64,000 bases of DNA from Glandiceps talaboti (GCF_964340395.1 NC_135555.1:1359501-1423500), one strand, 5' to 3'; positions 37,501-48,966 are shown, counted from the stretch's first letter. Notes: generated by a model not told the origin, from the sequence alone. Numbers and translations: made by a program.

Positions 37501-40500
37501 CTATAACTTGGATATACTCACTGAAATGCTACATGCAGTTTCCATGACATTTAAATAAGTTGTACTTTAATGACCAAAACATGGATACTCAGTTACTGAT
37601 GGAAAATATAAATTGTTATTAGGACTCAGGTAGATATGCCGATTAGGAGGATATGCAAATAGGATGTATTGAAATATAACCTGGATTGAAATTAGCATAA
37701 AACTCTTGCTCAGGGAACAAACTGATGAAGATTTTCTTCGTCATTGCTATGGTAACAGGAGGATATGGTGAGATTGTGACATACGGTGGATTGCTTTTAG
37801 GTGAATGTTAATCACATTGTAGAAAGCTATCTGAGTCTCTCTACTCAGTTATTGACGAAAACACACACTATTAGGGCTATGACATCTCAGCAATACTCTT
37901 ATATTTGCTGCTGTACGAGTTCATCAAATTAAAGTTTTCAAAGGCTAAGGAGATGAAATTGACTCAAGTTCTCAAGACTGAAAACTGCAAAGGACTTACG
38001 TCAATTTTTTACACTTCTTTTCCACTAAATAGTTATGTACTTGAAATGAGATTATGTCTTTAATAATCAATTTCCCTTGTCCATGTTATCTGCTCACTGG
38101 ACTTCAAAACTTTGAAAATAGTTTATGTATTTATGTATGTATTTATTTATGGTTTTACCTAAACATCTGTTATATCTATTCATTAATATTCAAAATAAAT
38201 GTTTGTGTTTTTTTAATTTCATAAACAAAAGTATAGAAAAATGGACATCAATTTGAGAAAGAATTTGAACAAGACAAATTATTGATATTATTTTTAATTT
38301 GTTGAAATTTCACATACCAGTATTATTTGTTTTAAATGTTGACAAGGATTGTGCAAGAAATAAATTTTATTATTTAGTCCATGAGCCAGACCCTGGTTTT
38401 TAGCCAATTGGTACCAAAATGAGGTACCATGTGAAACATTACTTTTCTAAAACCAATTTTTCTGTAGATTTCAAAAATGCTTGGTGGACATCTGTATTTG
38501 GTAGCTTTCTAGTAGTAATCTTCATTTAAAGTTACATAACACATAATAAAAAAATCAATAATCTGATGGTGGTTTGGGGATGACAATTCAAATTTGAAAC
38601 AGTTTATGTAATCCAACATTCATAAAACATTGAAATAATTAAATTAAATTAAATTATGACTGAGATAACATTGTTTGACATCTTTAGATCTTATGATTTG
38701 CATATTAATTACCTCATTTGCATATAATTATCCATACAACAATTTTCTTTTAACACAGTGTTATTGGAATTAACATAAATTTTTGCATTTATTCTTTAAA
38801 CACCGTATTATTTCACATGAGACCAGCTTTTTCGTTTGAGACTCGCATCGGAAATCACCATCATGAATATTTTACCTGGCTAGTCCAATAAATCTGTACA
38901 ATATAACTCTATTACTGGTTATGTACAAGAAGTTCATAGTGCACTGATCAAGGAAAAGTATACATCGAAAACAGAAACTTGATCTGAGACGGAATAAGTT
39001 CCGACCCGGGTCACAGTACCTTGGCCCGGGTCAAATCTTGATATTATAATTATAACTCTCACTAGTAGCCTATCATTAATCCCCTCTGCCAAACTGAAAT
39101 AAAGTAACTAAACAGAGGAATAAACATGAAAAGGCACAAGCAATCGGCAGTCCCATAGCAGTATAGCTGTCCATCCAATCTGCACCTGCTTCTTGCATAC
39201 ACGCATATTGTGCGGCTGGCTAGATATTGCAAGAAAATAGATAGAATGTTTGAATTATGTAGATACGAAAAATATTGATTTTTAACCAGATGCAGTCTGC
39301 GAAATCATGAAATGCGACCAGGTCGCCAAGCTAGAAGCACTGCCTGAATATTGGAACGTGTGGAATATTTACAGTGGAGACGGAGACGATCACAGCATTT
39401 GTTTTATCTACTGTACTATAGGTATTTCAAATGTAGATGTTTTTGTAGATCCTGGTGTAATCACACTTAGTTCTTTACAAATTAACTAAAGTATATTTTG
39501 AATTAATCCTTGGTAAACAGTGGGTCAGTTCATGGCTGCCGAACATATTTGAAAATGGAGTTCATGTTCAACAAACTCTGTCATACCATTTCAGATCTCT
39601 GAACAAGCTTGTAATGTTACAGCAGCATACGCGTCATTGATAGTTTCATCAAATTTAAAGTTATTAACAATTTACACTCGACTTTGAAAGCTTTCATCAT
39701 ATGAAAAAATCTGAAACAGGCATTATCACAATAACTGGGAAAGAATTAATCTGGCGCAGACACGCTAGTCAAAGCAAAACTAAACAAAACTAAAATACAA
39801 CAAGATCAAATTGATCCTAACATTGACATTTTCCTTTACAAAAGTGTTCAAAATGAATGACAACCCAAAGATCTCCCAAGGGACTGTGCCAGTGTAGGTG
39901 TTTCCGTGTAAACAGTGAAAAATGATCGTCAGTCGGTTTACTGTATCTTTTAAACACATAAAAATACATTAAAATGAATATGATATTGTTGATTTGTTAA
40001 CGTTTTATTCAAAAATATCAAAACTAAATCTGAAATACAAGTACAAAAATCTCTCTAGGGACATGTGTAAGTCTAGAGGTTTCCATGTAAACAGAAAATT
40101 TTTTATTGGTCTATGTCGGTTTATTATATCGTGTAAACACATAAAAACGAATATGATATTGATTTTTAACGTCTTTAGTCAGCAATATTTGACTGACAGG
40201 TATAATATCCATTGATTATACAATGTAACAAAGTTTGATGAAAAGAATAGCTAGACTTTTCCGATTTGTTGCGTACTGTACAGGTTAATGCCCTGCTGAA
40301 CCTATCACTGAGCCATCGATTGCATGATTTTAAGTTGAGGTTGAATTCACAATTTACATTCCCACAGAGCTTTGTCATTCACGATTCACGCATTTAATTT
40401 CTAAGCATTCACCATTCACATTCGAAAATAATGATTATTCACCAATGATGCAATATTCACCAAACCACATTCACGCATTTAAAAAAAAGATGCCTTCACC

Positions 40501-41153
40501 ATTCATACATTCAAATATAATGATTCACCACTCACGTGTACGTATAATCCTCCCGATTGTTACACGGTTTCCCAACGAGCTTCAGTTGTACCTATACGAT
40601 AAACAGTACTTTTTTAGCTGCCCAGAAAATGTTGTCAAGAAAATTCTGTCTTCTGCCTGTACTTTCAATGTCACAGCCATTGGATATTTCGATGTAATGA
40701 CAATGTATGCTTCTGATATCCTCGTTTCTAATGAATGGGATCTTCATTTTCCAAGGACAGAATTATTACCATTGGCCGAAAATTTTCTCAGTTTGTACAA
40801 TTTTTATGCTCATCACTGCAACAACTGACGTTACACCATGCTTTATTACTAATATTAGAAGTAAAGCCCATGAATAGAACACTCAAACCGGAATGGACGA
40901 TGATAGAAAAGTCCATTGATGATCAGTTTCTTCCTTGTCTGTCTGGGGTTAGATATGGAAGTACGTGGGTGGTACCTTTGTATTCAAACCTCTTGCGACT
41001 CGCAATCTGAATATGGACTATACATATGGACTATACATCACTGGTGAAAATATCGTTTGGTACCACTTTTTGGTACCAATCACCCTATCTGGCTCATGGA
41101 CTAATTTCTATATAAATGTAGAATATGGTTAAATATAATGTACTGAGGTAGAT

Positions 41154-41219
<66 letters not shown>

Positions 41220-42910
41220 CATGCATGTGTATATGTGTGTTTGTGTGTTTAGTGATATTTCATAGGAAATGAAATATCGTAAAATTGCCTAAAGTCAATT
41301 TGGATTCAAATGTAATCAAGGAGAAGGTTTGATTGGCTCTATTTCAACTGATGTTGATAGAAAGGATATCAAGCACTGTTATAAAAACTAATCAAGCCAT
41401 AACCTCCTTAATTAGATTTTGATCAGATTTGATCAGATTGTTAGAAAATAAACATTGGTGTTTCCTGTCAGATTTGGTTGGGCACTAGTTGCATAGTAAT
41501 ATTGTCATTTATATTGTCATTAATGAAATCAGTGAACAAAGAGAAAATACATACTACTATTTAGACTGCACATTTGCAACACTCATAGTATGTATGAGGC
41601 ATTGTTTTGGTCACAGCGAAAATAGGGTACGCGGCAAACCGCCCAAACCCAACGTTGGGGTTTGGGGGGCTTGAAACCGCCCAGGGTGCTTACCTGAGGA
41701 ATTACGGTAGTATTTATACAGTGAAATATCAAAATACTGAATCTAAGTCTCTGTGACTGTGATCTAGTTAGACAAGTGTTTACATTCATCTCAAAGCTAA
41801 AATTCACAGAAAATATTTGTCCAAAACTTGTTTCATTGAAGCTAGCACATACATTCATTTTACAAGCCTACTACCTTCATGTGTCTGTATCCAGTCCTTA
41901 GTAAACACTTTCTACATTTTTTATTTTGAACAACTTGAAGAAACTCAGGGGAGCACTGACTACATCAATATGACATCAACATTATAATGAATGTACAGTG
42001 CATAATCTACAATTATACATACAAAAATTGAAATCATACTGGTGTCAGATAACTCAGTTTTTAATTGGTCAATGTTTTATCACAAAGCTTCTTCATCATT
42101 TCAATTAGTCAATTTCTTCAAAGGAAACTTACGACAAAATAATTCCAGCTGAGTATTTTACATATTCACACCTGTTATCAGGAGTCCCAATCCATAACAA
42201 AAAATGCTGATTATAAAAGTCATATTCTCATTTATCTAAATTATTATCTTTTTTATTTTTATATTTTACAGGATTTTCTCTTCTGTCTCGCCATGTGTTT
42301 CTTATACTTGGTAGCTTCATCTCTGATTGGCTCGGCCTGTGTTGTCTACCAAAACAAGTACTCTGATTGGGCAGCAATCCAACTACCTACTGGAGTTGTA
42401 AGTAAACATCCAATGGTACTTCAGTCAAGTTAATTGTAGATCATTCCTACTTGTTATGCAAATTTGTATGTATGAGTATTTACACATGACAAATTTTATG
42501 ATTTGCATTATCTTGAATTTATCATGTAAGCAAGACATAAAGATATGGCTATCCTATTTTAATAAAGTCGTACAACTATATTGTACTTATCTCTTTGGAG
42601 ATCTGGGATTATTTATGTTGGTGCTGTGTGCAAATATTTTACATGTTGAATAGCTCATTTGCATTGCTGGCATTTAACATGCAAATAATCTTATCCTTAA
42701 ATAAGAATGACAATTTATATGATAATTGCAATCAAGTCATACAATTATCTTTTGATTATTTCATTGCAGATCTTGGGCTATGTGTGTTTGGTACTGTATG
42801 CAATTGGTGCAGTGTTGGCATTTAGGAGATGGAAATGTGGCAATCAATTTTCACATCGTCGACTGGAAAGTAAACATCGAGGCTCAGCGTCAACTAATGT
42901 TGTTACCTGA
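28533..42910 (+). CDS. MARVEL-domain four-pass membrane protein (CMTM/MAL-like)
   Basis: Four exons, 28533-28700, 35905-36099, 42272-42397 and 42770-42910, all phase 0 with GT-AG introns. They encode 209 aa. The start is the first of two adjacent ATGs; the frame ends at a TGA. Residues 1-45 are soluble and acidic (DIESLPSPDTQ). Four hydrophobic segments follow at about 50-72, 86-106, 122-148 and 164-184, the usual MARVEL topology with both ends in the cytosol. The approach YSYLRTAPGALKLLQI before the first segment resembles CMTM and MAL family proteins. The tail is basic (FRRWKCGNQFSHRRLESKH). MARVEL proteins act in membrane apposition, apical transport and lipid-domain organisation. Which subfamily this is, I cannot say. 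The first intron is 7.2 kb and the second 6.2 kb, both repeat-rich. Confidence 0.85.
31003..31580. repeat. 34-bp minisatellite, about 17 copies
   Basis: Unit GTACACCACACTGGCACTCT followed by TACAAATACCCAGA or TACAAATACCCCAA, two alternating forms. It decays at the right end. It lies in intron 1 of the MARVEL gene, well away from either exon. Confidence 0.95.
33366..33760 (-). mobile_element. LINE 3' fragment (C-terminal zinc-knuckle region)
   Basis: A minus-strand frame reads LPIETGHYKNIERKQRLCTL with a C-x2-C then IGDEFH...LLC spacing. This is the cysteine-histidine region near the C terminus of many non-LTR retrotransposon polyproteins. It ends at a stop near 33452 and is followed by an AATAAATAAATAAATA tail at about 33380. 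Only the last 100 codons or so remain (5' truncation). The fragment at 49006 shares the IGDE-F/I-H motif and may be the same family. Confidence 0.65.
34462..34484. repeat. Poly(C) run of about 23
   Basis: An uninterrupted C run in MARVEL intron 1. Its length should be treated as uncertain because such runs are error-prone in sequencing. Confidence 0.9.
34725..34985. repeat. Tandem repeat of about 63 bp, four copies
   Basis: Copies contain CAACACTTATTGCCTGGCTA, TGAGGGCACTAGTAGAC and ATTACCCCAAGGGCTGTTAT with substitutions and small deletions. It lies in MARVEL intron 1. Confidence 0.85.
38374..41104. mobile_element. 2.7-kb DNA element with perfect 17-bp TIRs
   Basis: TTAGTCCATGAGCCAGA at 38374-38390 is the exact reverse complement of 41088-41104. 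Inside each end lies the same second block, ATTGGTACCAAAA-N3/4-GGTACCA, again inverted, so each end is a composite of about 50 bp. Within it are two diverged copies of a block of about 130 bp (39889-40010 and 40050-40180, with GTAAACACATAAAAA and GAATATGATATTG), a 127-codon plus-strand frame at 40445-40828 (core YLYDKQYFFSCPENVVKKIL), and a minus-strand stretch at 39090-39235 (QYACMQEAGADWMDSYTAM). I recognise no transposase. The target duplication is unclear because the flanks are T/A-rich. It lies in MARVEL intron 2. Confidence 0.75.
41157..41218. repeat. (GT)n microsatellite
   Basis: About 62 bp of pure GT just outside the right end of the 2.7-kb TIR element. Confidence 0.95.
41634..41690. 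repeat. GC-rich hairpin
   Basis: AACCGCCCAAACCCAACG and its partner TTGGGGTTTGGGGGG form a short hairpin, followed by another ACCGCCC. It stands out from the AT-rich intron around it. Origin unknown. Confidence 0.55.
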
Positions 42911-42936
42911 ATCTGACAGTTTACTGTCTTACAGGA

Positions 42937-42942
42937 AATAAA
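42937..42942 (+). terminator. Polyadenylation signal of the MARVEL gene
   Basis: AATAAA 27 bases after the TGA stop, followed by an AGTCTAAAGTCTAAAAAAAA tract. If used, the 3' UTR is very short. Confidence 0.7.
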
Positions 42943-43429
42943 GTCTAAAGTCTAAAAAAAAATCTATATTTTTATTCCTCACCATATCATGAAACTTGCC
43001 TTGTTGGATTTTATGTGTGAATAATTGTTACCATGGCCACAGTTTGGAGCATCCTGTTGATGGTAGTATAGGATACAAGTAGTTCCTAAATACAATGAAA
43101 TAATACAATATAGAATGTCAAAACACTGTGGATGTGTTTCTCACCACGGTATAATATGATATTAGACTTTTACTGTACAGTGTACTGTAACACAGCTATT
43201 GGGTTGTTTGTAATGGCAGACGTCAACAGATATGGCTAAGAAGAGATGAATCTATGTATGTATGTATGGATCCCAATACTTTAGTAATATAGTAAATAGA
43301 AGTATGTGACTATATTAACAACTACCTGAACCAAATGATATATTCTGACCTTATTTCTATGTTAGATACATTATACCACACACACACACAAGCCAGCTTG
43401 AACTTGATTGGACAAAATTAAGAGTTTTC

Positions 43430-43680
43430 CTACCCAAGTCATTATTTGTCACAGCAATTCGTGTCTACATTATTGATTCTGCAGTTCTCGAAATATGAGT
43501 CAAAACATTCCAAAAATTCTATTATTTTCCAGATTGAGGTGGTATAACTATATTATTCTCCAACATTTTTCTTCCTGAAAATACTCATGACCTAAGGGTT
43601 TTGTCACAACTCTTCTAGTGAATCATAGTGACAAGGTCCCTTTGGTTATACCGGTATTTTCCTTGGCCGCATGACAAAAA
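43430..43680 (-). repeat. Dispersed repeat family, copy 2 (inverted relative to copy 1)
   Basis: The reverse complement matches 23131-23400 over about 250 bp with moderate divergence. The ends here carry GAAAATAC...CATGACCTAAGGG and CCCTTTGGTTATACCGGTATTTTCC. Confidence 0.6.
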
Positions 43681-43984
43681 ATATTTGGTCTAATTATATA
43701 TGTCATAAAGATAAAATGCGATTGTATTTCTCCAGTTTGAGATTTTCACATTTGTTTTCACATGATAGACAGACTAAATATATTTCATTTACAGTAGATT
43801 GGAGACAATTGCTAGGTAAGAGAGTAAATACCATGGGATTTCACAGTGTTTACACCTTCCAAACTTACTCAACATTTCATGGTACCTTTGTTCTACATAT
43901 CTGATATTGTATAATAATGCTATACCTTGTTACATTGTCATTGTATCTTCATTACATTTTGAAAGTGTAATTTACTTAATTGAC

Positions 43985-45016
43985 TCCTGTAGGTGATATT
44001 CACTCTATAGTTTGTGATAGACACCAACTGTTGACCACTATAGACAATAGTCACTCTATAGTTTGTGATAGACACCAGCTATTGACCACTGTACTATAGA
44101 CGATAGTATTGTCTGTGATAGACACCAGCTATTGACCACTGTACTATAGACGATAGTATAGTCTGTGATAGACACCAGCTATTGATCACTGTACTATAGA
44201 CAATAGTATTGTCTGTGATAGACACCAACTATTGACCACTGTACTATAGACAATAGTATAGTCTGTGATAGACACCAGCTATTGATCACAGTACTGTACT
44301 ATAGACAATAGTATAGTCTGTGATAGACACCAGCTATTGATCACAGTACTGTACTATAGACAATAGTATTGTCTGTGATAGACACCAGCTATTGACCACT
44401 GTACTATAGACAATAGTATAGTCTGTGATAGACACCAGCTATTGATCACAGTACTGTACTATAGACAATAGTATAGTCTGTGATAGACACCAGCTATTGA
44501 TCACAGTACTGTACTATAGACAATAGTATAGTCTGTGATAGACACCAGCTATTGATCACAGTACTGTACTATAGACAATAGTATAGTCTGTGATAGACAC
44601 CAGCTATTGATCACTGTACTATAGACGATAGTATTGTCTGTGATAGACACCAGCTATTGACCACTGTACTATAGACGATAGTATAGTCTGTGATAGACAC
44701 CAGCTATTGATCACTGTACTATAGACAATAGTATTGTCTGTGATAGACACCAGCTATTGACTACTGTACTATAGACAATAGTATTGTCTGTGATAGACAC
44801 CAGCTATTGATCACTGTACTATAGACGATAGTATAGTCTGTGATAGACACCAGCTATTGATCACTGTACTATAGACGATAGTATTGTCTGTGATAGACAC
44901 CAGCTATTGACTACTGTACTATAGACAATAGTATTGTCTGTGATAGACACCAGCTATTGATCACTGTACTATAGACGATAGTATTGTCTGTGATAGACAC
45001 CAGCTATTGACCACTA
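43985..45016. repeat. Minisatellite, 60-66 bp unit, about 17 copies
   Basis: Unit: GTCTGTGATAGACACCAGCT, ATTGATCACAGTA, CTGTACTATAGACAATAGTAT. Copies differ mainly by an optional CAGTACTG insertion and by GACAATAG/GACGATAG. The unit holds several short palindromes (ACTATAGAC.ATAGT, TGATCA). It lies downstream of the MARVEL gene. Confidence 0.93.
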
Positions 45017-45157
45017 AACTTCCATTTTCACAACCGCATGTGAATTGTTTGGTAATTACACACATGTACATTTGTATTGTGCATTGAGACTTGCTAATTA
45101 TTATATTCTGATATGAAAGTTTTGACATTGGTAAATGTCTGTACAAATTATGTTCAT

Positions 45158-45370
45158 GAATATGGACTGTACATCTGGTAGTATGTATGATATGACAGTT
45201 GGACTGTACATCTGGTAGTATGTAATTGTAAGATATGACATTCAGACTACATCTGGTAGTATGTAGGATATGACATTCAGACTACGTCTGGTAGATATGA
45301 CATTCAGACTACATCTGGTAGTCTGTAGGATATGACATTTGGACTGTAAAACTGGTTGTTTGTAAGATAC
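45158..45370. repeat. Tandem repeat of about 42 bp, five copies
   Basis: GACTGTACATCTGGTAGTATG with TAAGATATGACATTC, imperfect copies directly after the larger minisatellite. Confidence 0.8.
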
Positions 45371-45573
45371 AACATTCATAACATGCTATCAGTTATCACT
45401 GAACAACATGACATAATCTTATAGTCTAGAAGTCTGGTTGAAAGTCAAAGTAATCCTGTACTTCCTGGAGTTACCCAACATGTACTTTGTTGTTTGCATC
45501 ATTCTTACATTTGAGGATTTACTCATTTGCATGAACAACTTTTGGTTCATCATTTCTCATTCAGCTAGATGGA

Positions 45574-45640
45574 GTAAAGAGAGATCTTGAGATGCCAAGC
45601 CAGATAGTACTGTATCTGGAATCTCACGACCTCTCTTTAC
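45574..45640. repeat. 67-bp hairpin
   Basis: GTAAAGAGAGATCTTGAGAT pairs with ATCTCACGACCTCTCTTTAC, with CCAGATA/TATCTGG closer to the centre. It is a possible foldback element or a small structured RNA; nothing favours either strongly. Confidence 0.7.
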
Positions 45641-46465
45641 TCATTGCTTCTACATTAAGGGATATCCACCATATTCTAACAAATACACTATGTCTTATAG
45701 ACTTGATGATCTCTTCATTGCATCTCAGTTTCTGATTTTAGAAGTCTTGTTGGATTAGCATAATATATTCACTACATTCAAAGGTTACTATTTAAATCAT
45801 ATGATTACTGGTACCATATGTTGTACTGTGGTATGTGCATATAATTTCATTCACTGTTTAGAATTCTTAGCAAAACTTAATTCATCAATCAACAATACAC
45901 TAAAATATCAGATACTTCCAATATTTCAGTAGTTTGGGAGAATTCTGAAGCTCAATAATATGCCGACAATCATGCAAGAATCTTGCTTTGGTACCAGTTA
46001 GAGTACTTAACTTACATGAAATTATTAACAAAAACACACCTTTGATCAATGCAAGGATTGACACTTAATAAAATGACAAGCATCATAGGTGATATAGACC
46101 TGAGAATTAGAAGTTTACTGTTCCAGTTAGAAAACCATTTTTATGTTTTCCAAAGTACTTAAGTTTTGTCATATTTTGTATGGTATATTTTGTTACATGT
46201 ATATATGTAAGTGGTTAATATATATTTGTTAATTTATTTATTTATTTGTAAGACCTGTGTTGACATAAGTACTGTTTGTAATTAGTGCAATAGTGTGTTT
46301 TTATTAAAGATATTTTATGTAAATTGTGATGGTCTGTAAATAAAGAAGCTGTGATTTCAATTGTTTTAGTCTGTCATTCATTTTAAAGCAGCATAGGTAG
46401 ATAGTATTGTCATGTCTTTAGCATGATGCATTAGGAACATTGAAAAAATGTTCAGGAAAAAATTA

Positions 46466-46477
46466 TGTGTATGTATG

Positions 46478-46511
<34 letters not shown>

Positions 46512-46531
46512 TGTATGTATGTATGTATGTA

Positions 46532-46582
<51 letters not shown>

Positions 46583-46615
46583 ATGTATGTATGTATGTAT
46601 GTATGTATACTATGT
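46466..46615. repeat. (GTAT)n/(GT)n array
   Basis: About 75 bp GTAT, about 28 bp GT, then about 45 bp GTAT. Open frames over it are artefacts. Confidence 0.95.
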
Positions 46616-47505
46616 ATGTATGAACGTACGTATGAGTGTGTGCATGCAGGCGTATTTATGAGTGTGTGCGTGTGTATGGTAATGGTTAGGTTATCAACTA
46701 TTAAATGTTGTGTTTATTTCAAATGTCATACTACTACATACATGATCTTGAAGAGGCAGTCTGTAACAGAGGCCCCTTTGAGACTTACATCAGTGCATGA
46801 ATGCAAATAGAAAATTGAAAACTAACAACAATAAATGAAGTTTATAGCGGTAAATAAGAAATGAAACTGTATTCACAGTGTTTGAATGAAAATACAACGT
46901 AAACATTAAAACATAGTTATAAGCAAATATGAATTTATTGGTACCCAAAATATTATGTCATACCTGTATGAAACAAAGTAACCACCAAAGACCAAATATT
47001 TCCAGACTGTACAATCTGATGGAAAATGGAGCAATTTTTCTGTTTCATCTCATTTTTCTGTACATTGCATATTCACTTTACATTTGATGGCAGAATGCCA
47101 AGAAAGCAATCTGCTTATAAAAAATACATAGGATGAAAAGATTACAAGTAATGATGGTTGCCTCATGAAGCAAATAGTTTAATAACAACAAACATGTATG
47201 CACAGGATTTTGAAATGACCAATGACTCACACTAAGAATACTATTAAGGAGTTAAGCTGAGTGTGAATACAACTACAACTGTAGCTGATGGGTTTTGACA
47301 ATATTGACAACCACTCTCTATGTAGCCTTGGTTATCTAGCATTCCATCATCCATTCATATCATTATCTTACTACATTTATCTCAGTATTTACTCTTGAAA
47401 GAGGTTGAAGAATTTCAGAATTTTATAATAACAGTGTTTGTTATAAAACACACTGCATCATAAATACAAGAAATCAATTTCTTTTAATATCAAATATCAC
47501 AAACT
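46616..47505. other. Non-coding stretch, no gene seen
   Basis: Intergenic AT-rich sequence between the MARVEL gene and MRPL36. Apart from the listed repeats on either side I see no exon or RNA gene. Confidence 0.5.
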
Positions 47506-47509
47506 GTTA

Positions 47510-47648
47510 AATTACACTGGATAAATTTGAAGACGTAAATCCAGGTAGTCCAAACTACACTGGATAAATTTGAAGACGTAAATCCAGGTAGTCCAAACTA
47601 CACTGGATAAATTTGAAGATGTAAATCTAGGTAGTCTAAACTACACTG
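47510..47648. repeat. 43-bp tandem repeat, three copies
   Basis: AAACTACACTGGATAAATTT followed by GAAGACGTAAATCCAGGTAGTCC. The first two copies are identical and the third has three changes. Confidence 0.92.
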
Positions 47649-48079
47649 TAATATTCTATACCAACGATGACAGGGTTCTCCCCCGCCTAAAATAATGATG
47701 GGTAATTAGTTCACTCCACATGGGGAGAATCCTGTTCTCTAAAAGGTCAAAGGTCATACCATTTGTTCACTTCATTTGACTGATTTTAAAGAATGTTAAG
47801 ATTTTCAACTTGTCAAACAAAACATTTGTGATTCCTATATCAATAGATACTCTAAGGTCGAGTAACATTTATAATAGTATTCATTGCCAATAGTGGATTC
47901 CCTCTACAATACAAACATACCTCTTGATTTTTTCCTTCAAAAAACTCTCCAATCTAGCAATGGGTTCAACAATAAAGTGTTCCTCTTGGTTGACATTCTT
48001 AGAGTACAAATGTAATGATACAAATTTCCTTAGTATTCACATCAATATTGAGAGTCTATACCAATATGGATTTTTTGTT

Positions 48080-48454
48080 TCAATATCTAAAGTCTTGATC
48101 TGTGACATATTTCCTATGGTATGCTTGCTGGTTATCGACGATCAAACTTCTTTGTTTGTGCCTTGGATGAGTTTTGCATAAAATATGCCAACGTCCTTTA
48201 ATTTTGACACGATAGCAATCTTTACAGCGTCGGTGTAGAATAAGTTTAGACTTGAATGTATTCACATGCTGTATACTTGGTAAACTTGGTTGTAGATGTA
48301 TGTGTGTTCCTCTGGGTAGTAACTGGTGTGATGACCTTGGATGTAAAATACTGTATGTTGACCCTAACACTTTGCTGGTGTAGATCCAGGGTGAAGGGAG
48401 CCCTCTACAGGTCACATTTATCAGCATCCTACATTTTCCCAGCAATGATGCCAT
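48080..48454 (-). CDS. MRPL36: Mitochondrial large-subunit ribosomal protein bL36m
   Basis: A single 124-codon frame. Residues 1-65 form a basic, Ser-rich leader suited to mitochondrial import. Residues 66-105 match bL36: [20 protein letters not shown] then [17 protein letters not shown], close to human FKNKTVLKKRCKDC and [12 protein letters not shown]. The zinc ribbon ligands are C77, C80, C93 and H99. The protein sits in the 39S subunit. Odd: about 20 residues ([20 protein letters not shown]) follow the point where most L36 proteins end; this could be a real tail, or the last exon could splice before it. The gene is head to head with NDUFS6, as in human. Confidence 0.9.
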   Translation of the reverse strand: MASLLGKCRMLINVTCRGLPSPWIYTSKVLGSTYSILHPRSSHQLLPRGTHIHLQPSLPSIQHVNTFKSKLILHRRCKDCYRVKIKGRWHILCKTHPRHKQRSLIVDNQQAYHRKYVTDQDFRY

Positions 48455-48676
48455 ATCTTCATAAAGATAATTGCAGTACCGACAGTTTCCTTATGTTCTG
48501 TAAGAAACAAATGTCGTTGTGATTGAAATGAAAAATTGTTTCAAATAAAAAGGAATCAAATGAAAAAATAGTGACATATATATATGATTGTGACGTCTGA
48601 TGATTGCAACAGTGTGAAACACAGTAACAGCTCCTGTGTATCTTGCTTGATACTGTATATATATATATATATATAT

Positions 48677-48813
48677 AGTTTTGGTAGTACTGGAACTCTT
48701 TCTTGGGTGTAACTCGGAGTTTCACGCATATTGTGATCACGAGTGTCTGATGATCGCAATATGCGTGAAACTCTGAGTTACACCCAAGAAAGAGTTCCAG
48801 TACTACCAAAACT
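48677..48813. repeat. 137-bp near-perfect palindrome
   Basis: Arms of about 60 bp: AGTTTTGGTAGTACTGGAAC to the mirrored GTTCCAGTACTACCAAAACT. They differ at only a few positions, mostly near the centre GTGATCAC. As RNA this would make a very stable hairpin. Confidence 0.93.
48743..48783 (+). ncRNA. Hammerhead ribozyme core (type I, Penelope-associated)
   Basis: Stem I GTGT (48743-48746) pairs with ACAC (48780-48783). The CTGATGA core is 48747-48753. Stem II CGCA/TGCG (48755-48758 with 48762-48765) has an ATA loop. GAAA follows at 48767-48770. A 3-bp stem III ACT/AGT has a CTG loop. The predicted cleavage triplet is GTT at 48777-48779. All invariant core bases are in place. The one weak point is T/T opposite each other at the base of stem II. 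A very short stem III is a known feature of Penelope-linked hammerheads. Activity is untested. Confidence 0.65.
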
Positions 48814-48870
48814 ATTACGCTCTGCCACTGCGGTATAGAGCACTGTCTTAGCAGATTGATGCTCACCGAG

Positions 48871-48871
<1 letters not shown>

Positions 48872-48962
<91 letters not shown>
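48872..48962. repeat. (TA)n microsatellite
   Basis: About 90 bp of pure TA at the end of the Penelope-like fragment. Such arrays can extrude as cruciforms; the length may vary between individuals. Confidence 0.97.

Positions 48963-48966
<4 letters not shown>

Larger units (their letters stand above)
48569..48962 (+). mobile_element. Penelope-like element 3' end, fossil fragment, with inverted duplication
   Basis: A short fossil copy, not capable of movement: only terminal sequence is present. Parts: a diverged ribozyme-like stretch near 48591-48640, a TA run, a 137-bp near-perfect palindrome (48677-48813), a segment ending CACCGAGTTATATATA, and a TA array to 48962. The peptide NMRETLSYTQERVPVLPK-like, encoded by the palindrome arms, is one I associate with Penelope-like 3' regions of marine invertebrates; this is memory rather than a search. 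The hammerhead core supports the family call, because Penelope-like terminal repeats are known to carry hammerhead motifs. The high arm identity suggests it is fairly young. Confidence 0.5.

Noticed and set aside
37723-37810. Short hydrophobic frame with FFVIAMVTGGYGEIVTYGGL as an alternative MARVEL exon
   Set aside because: No acceptor and donor in suitable phase were found and the four-exon model already gives a complete MARVEL fold.
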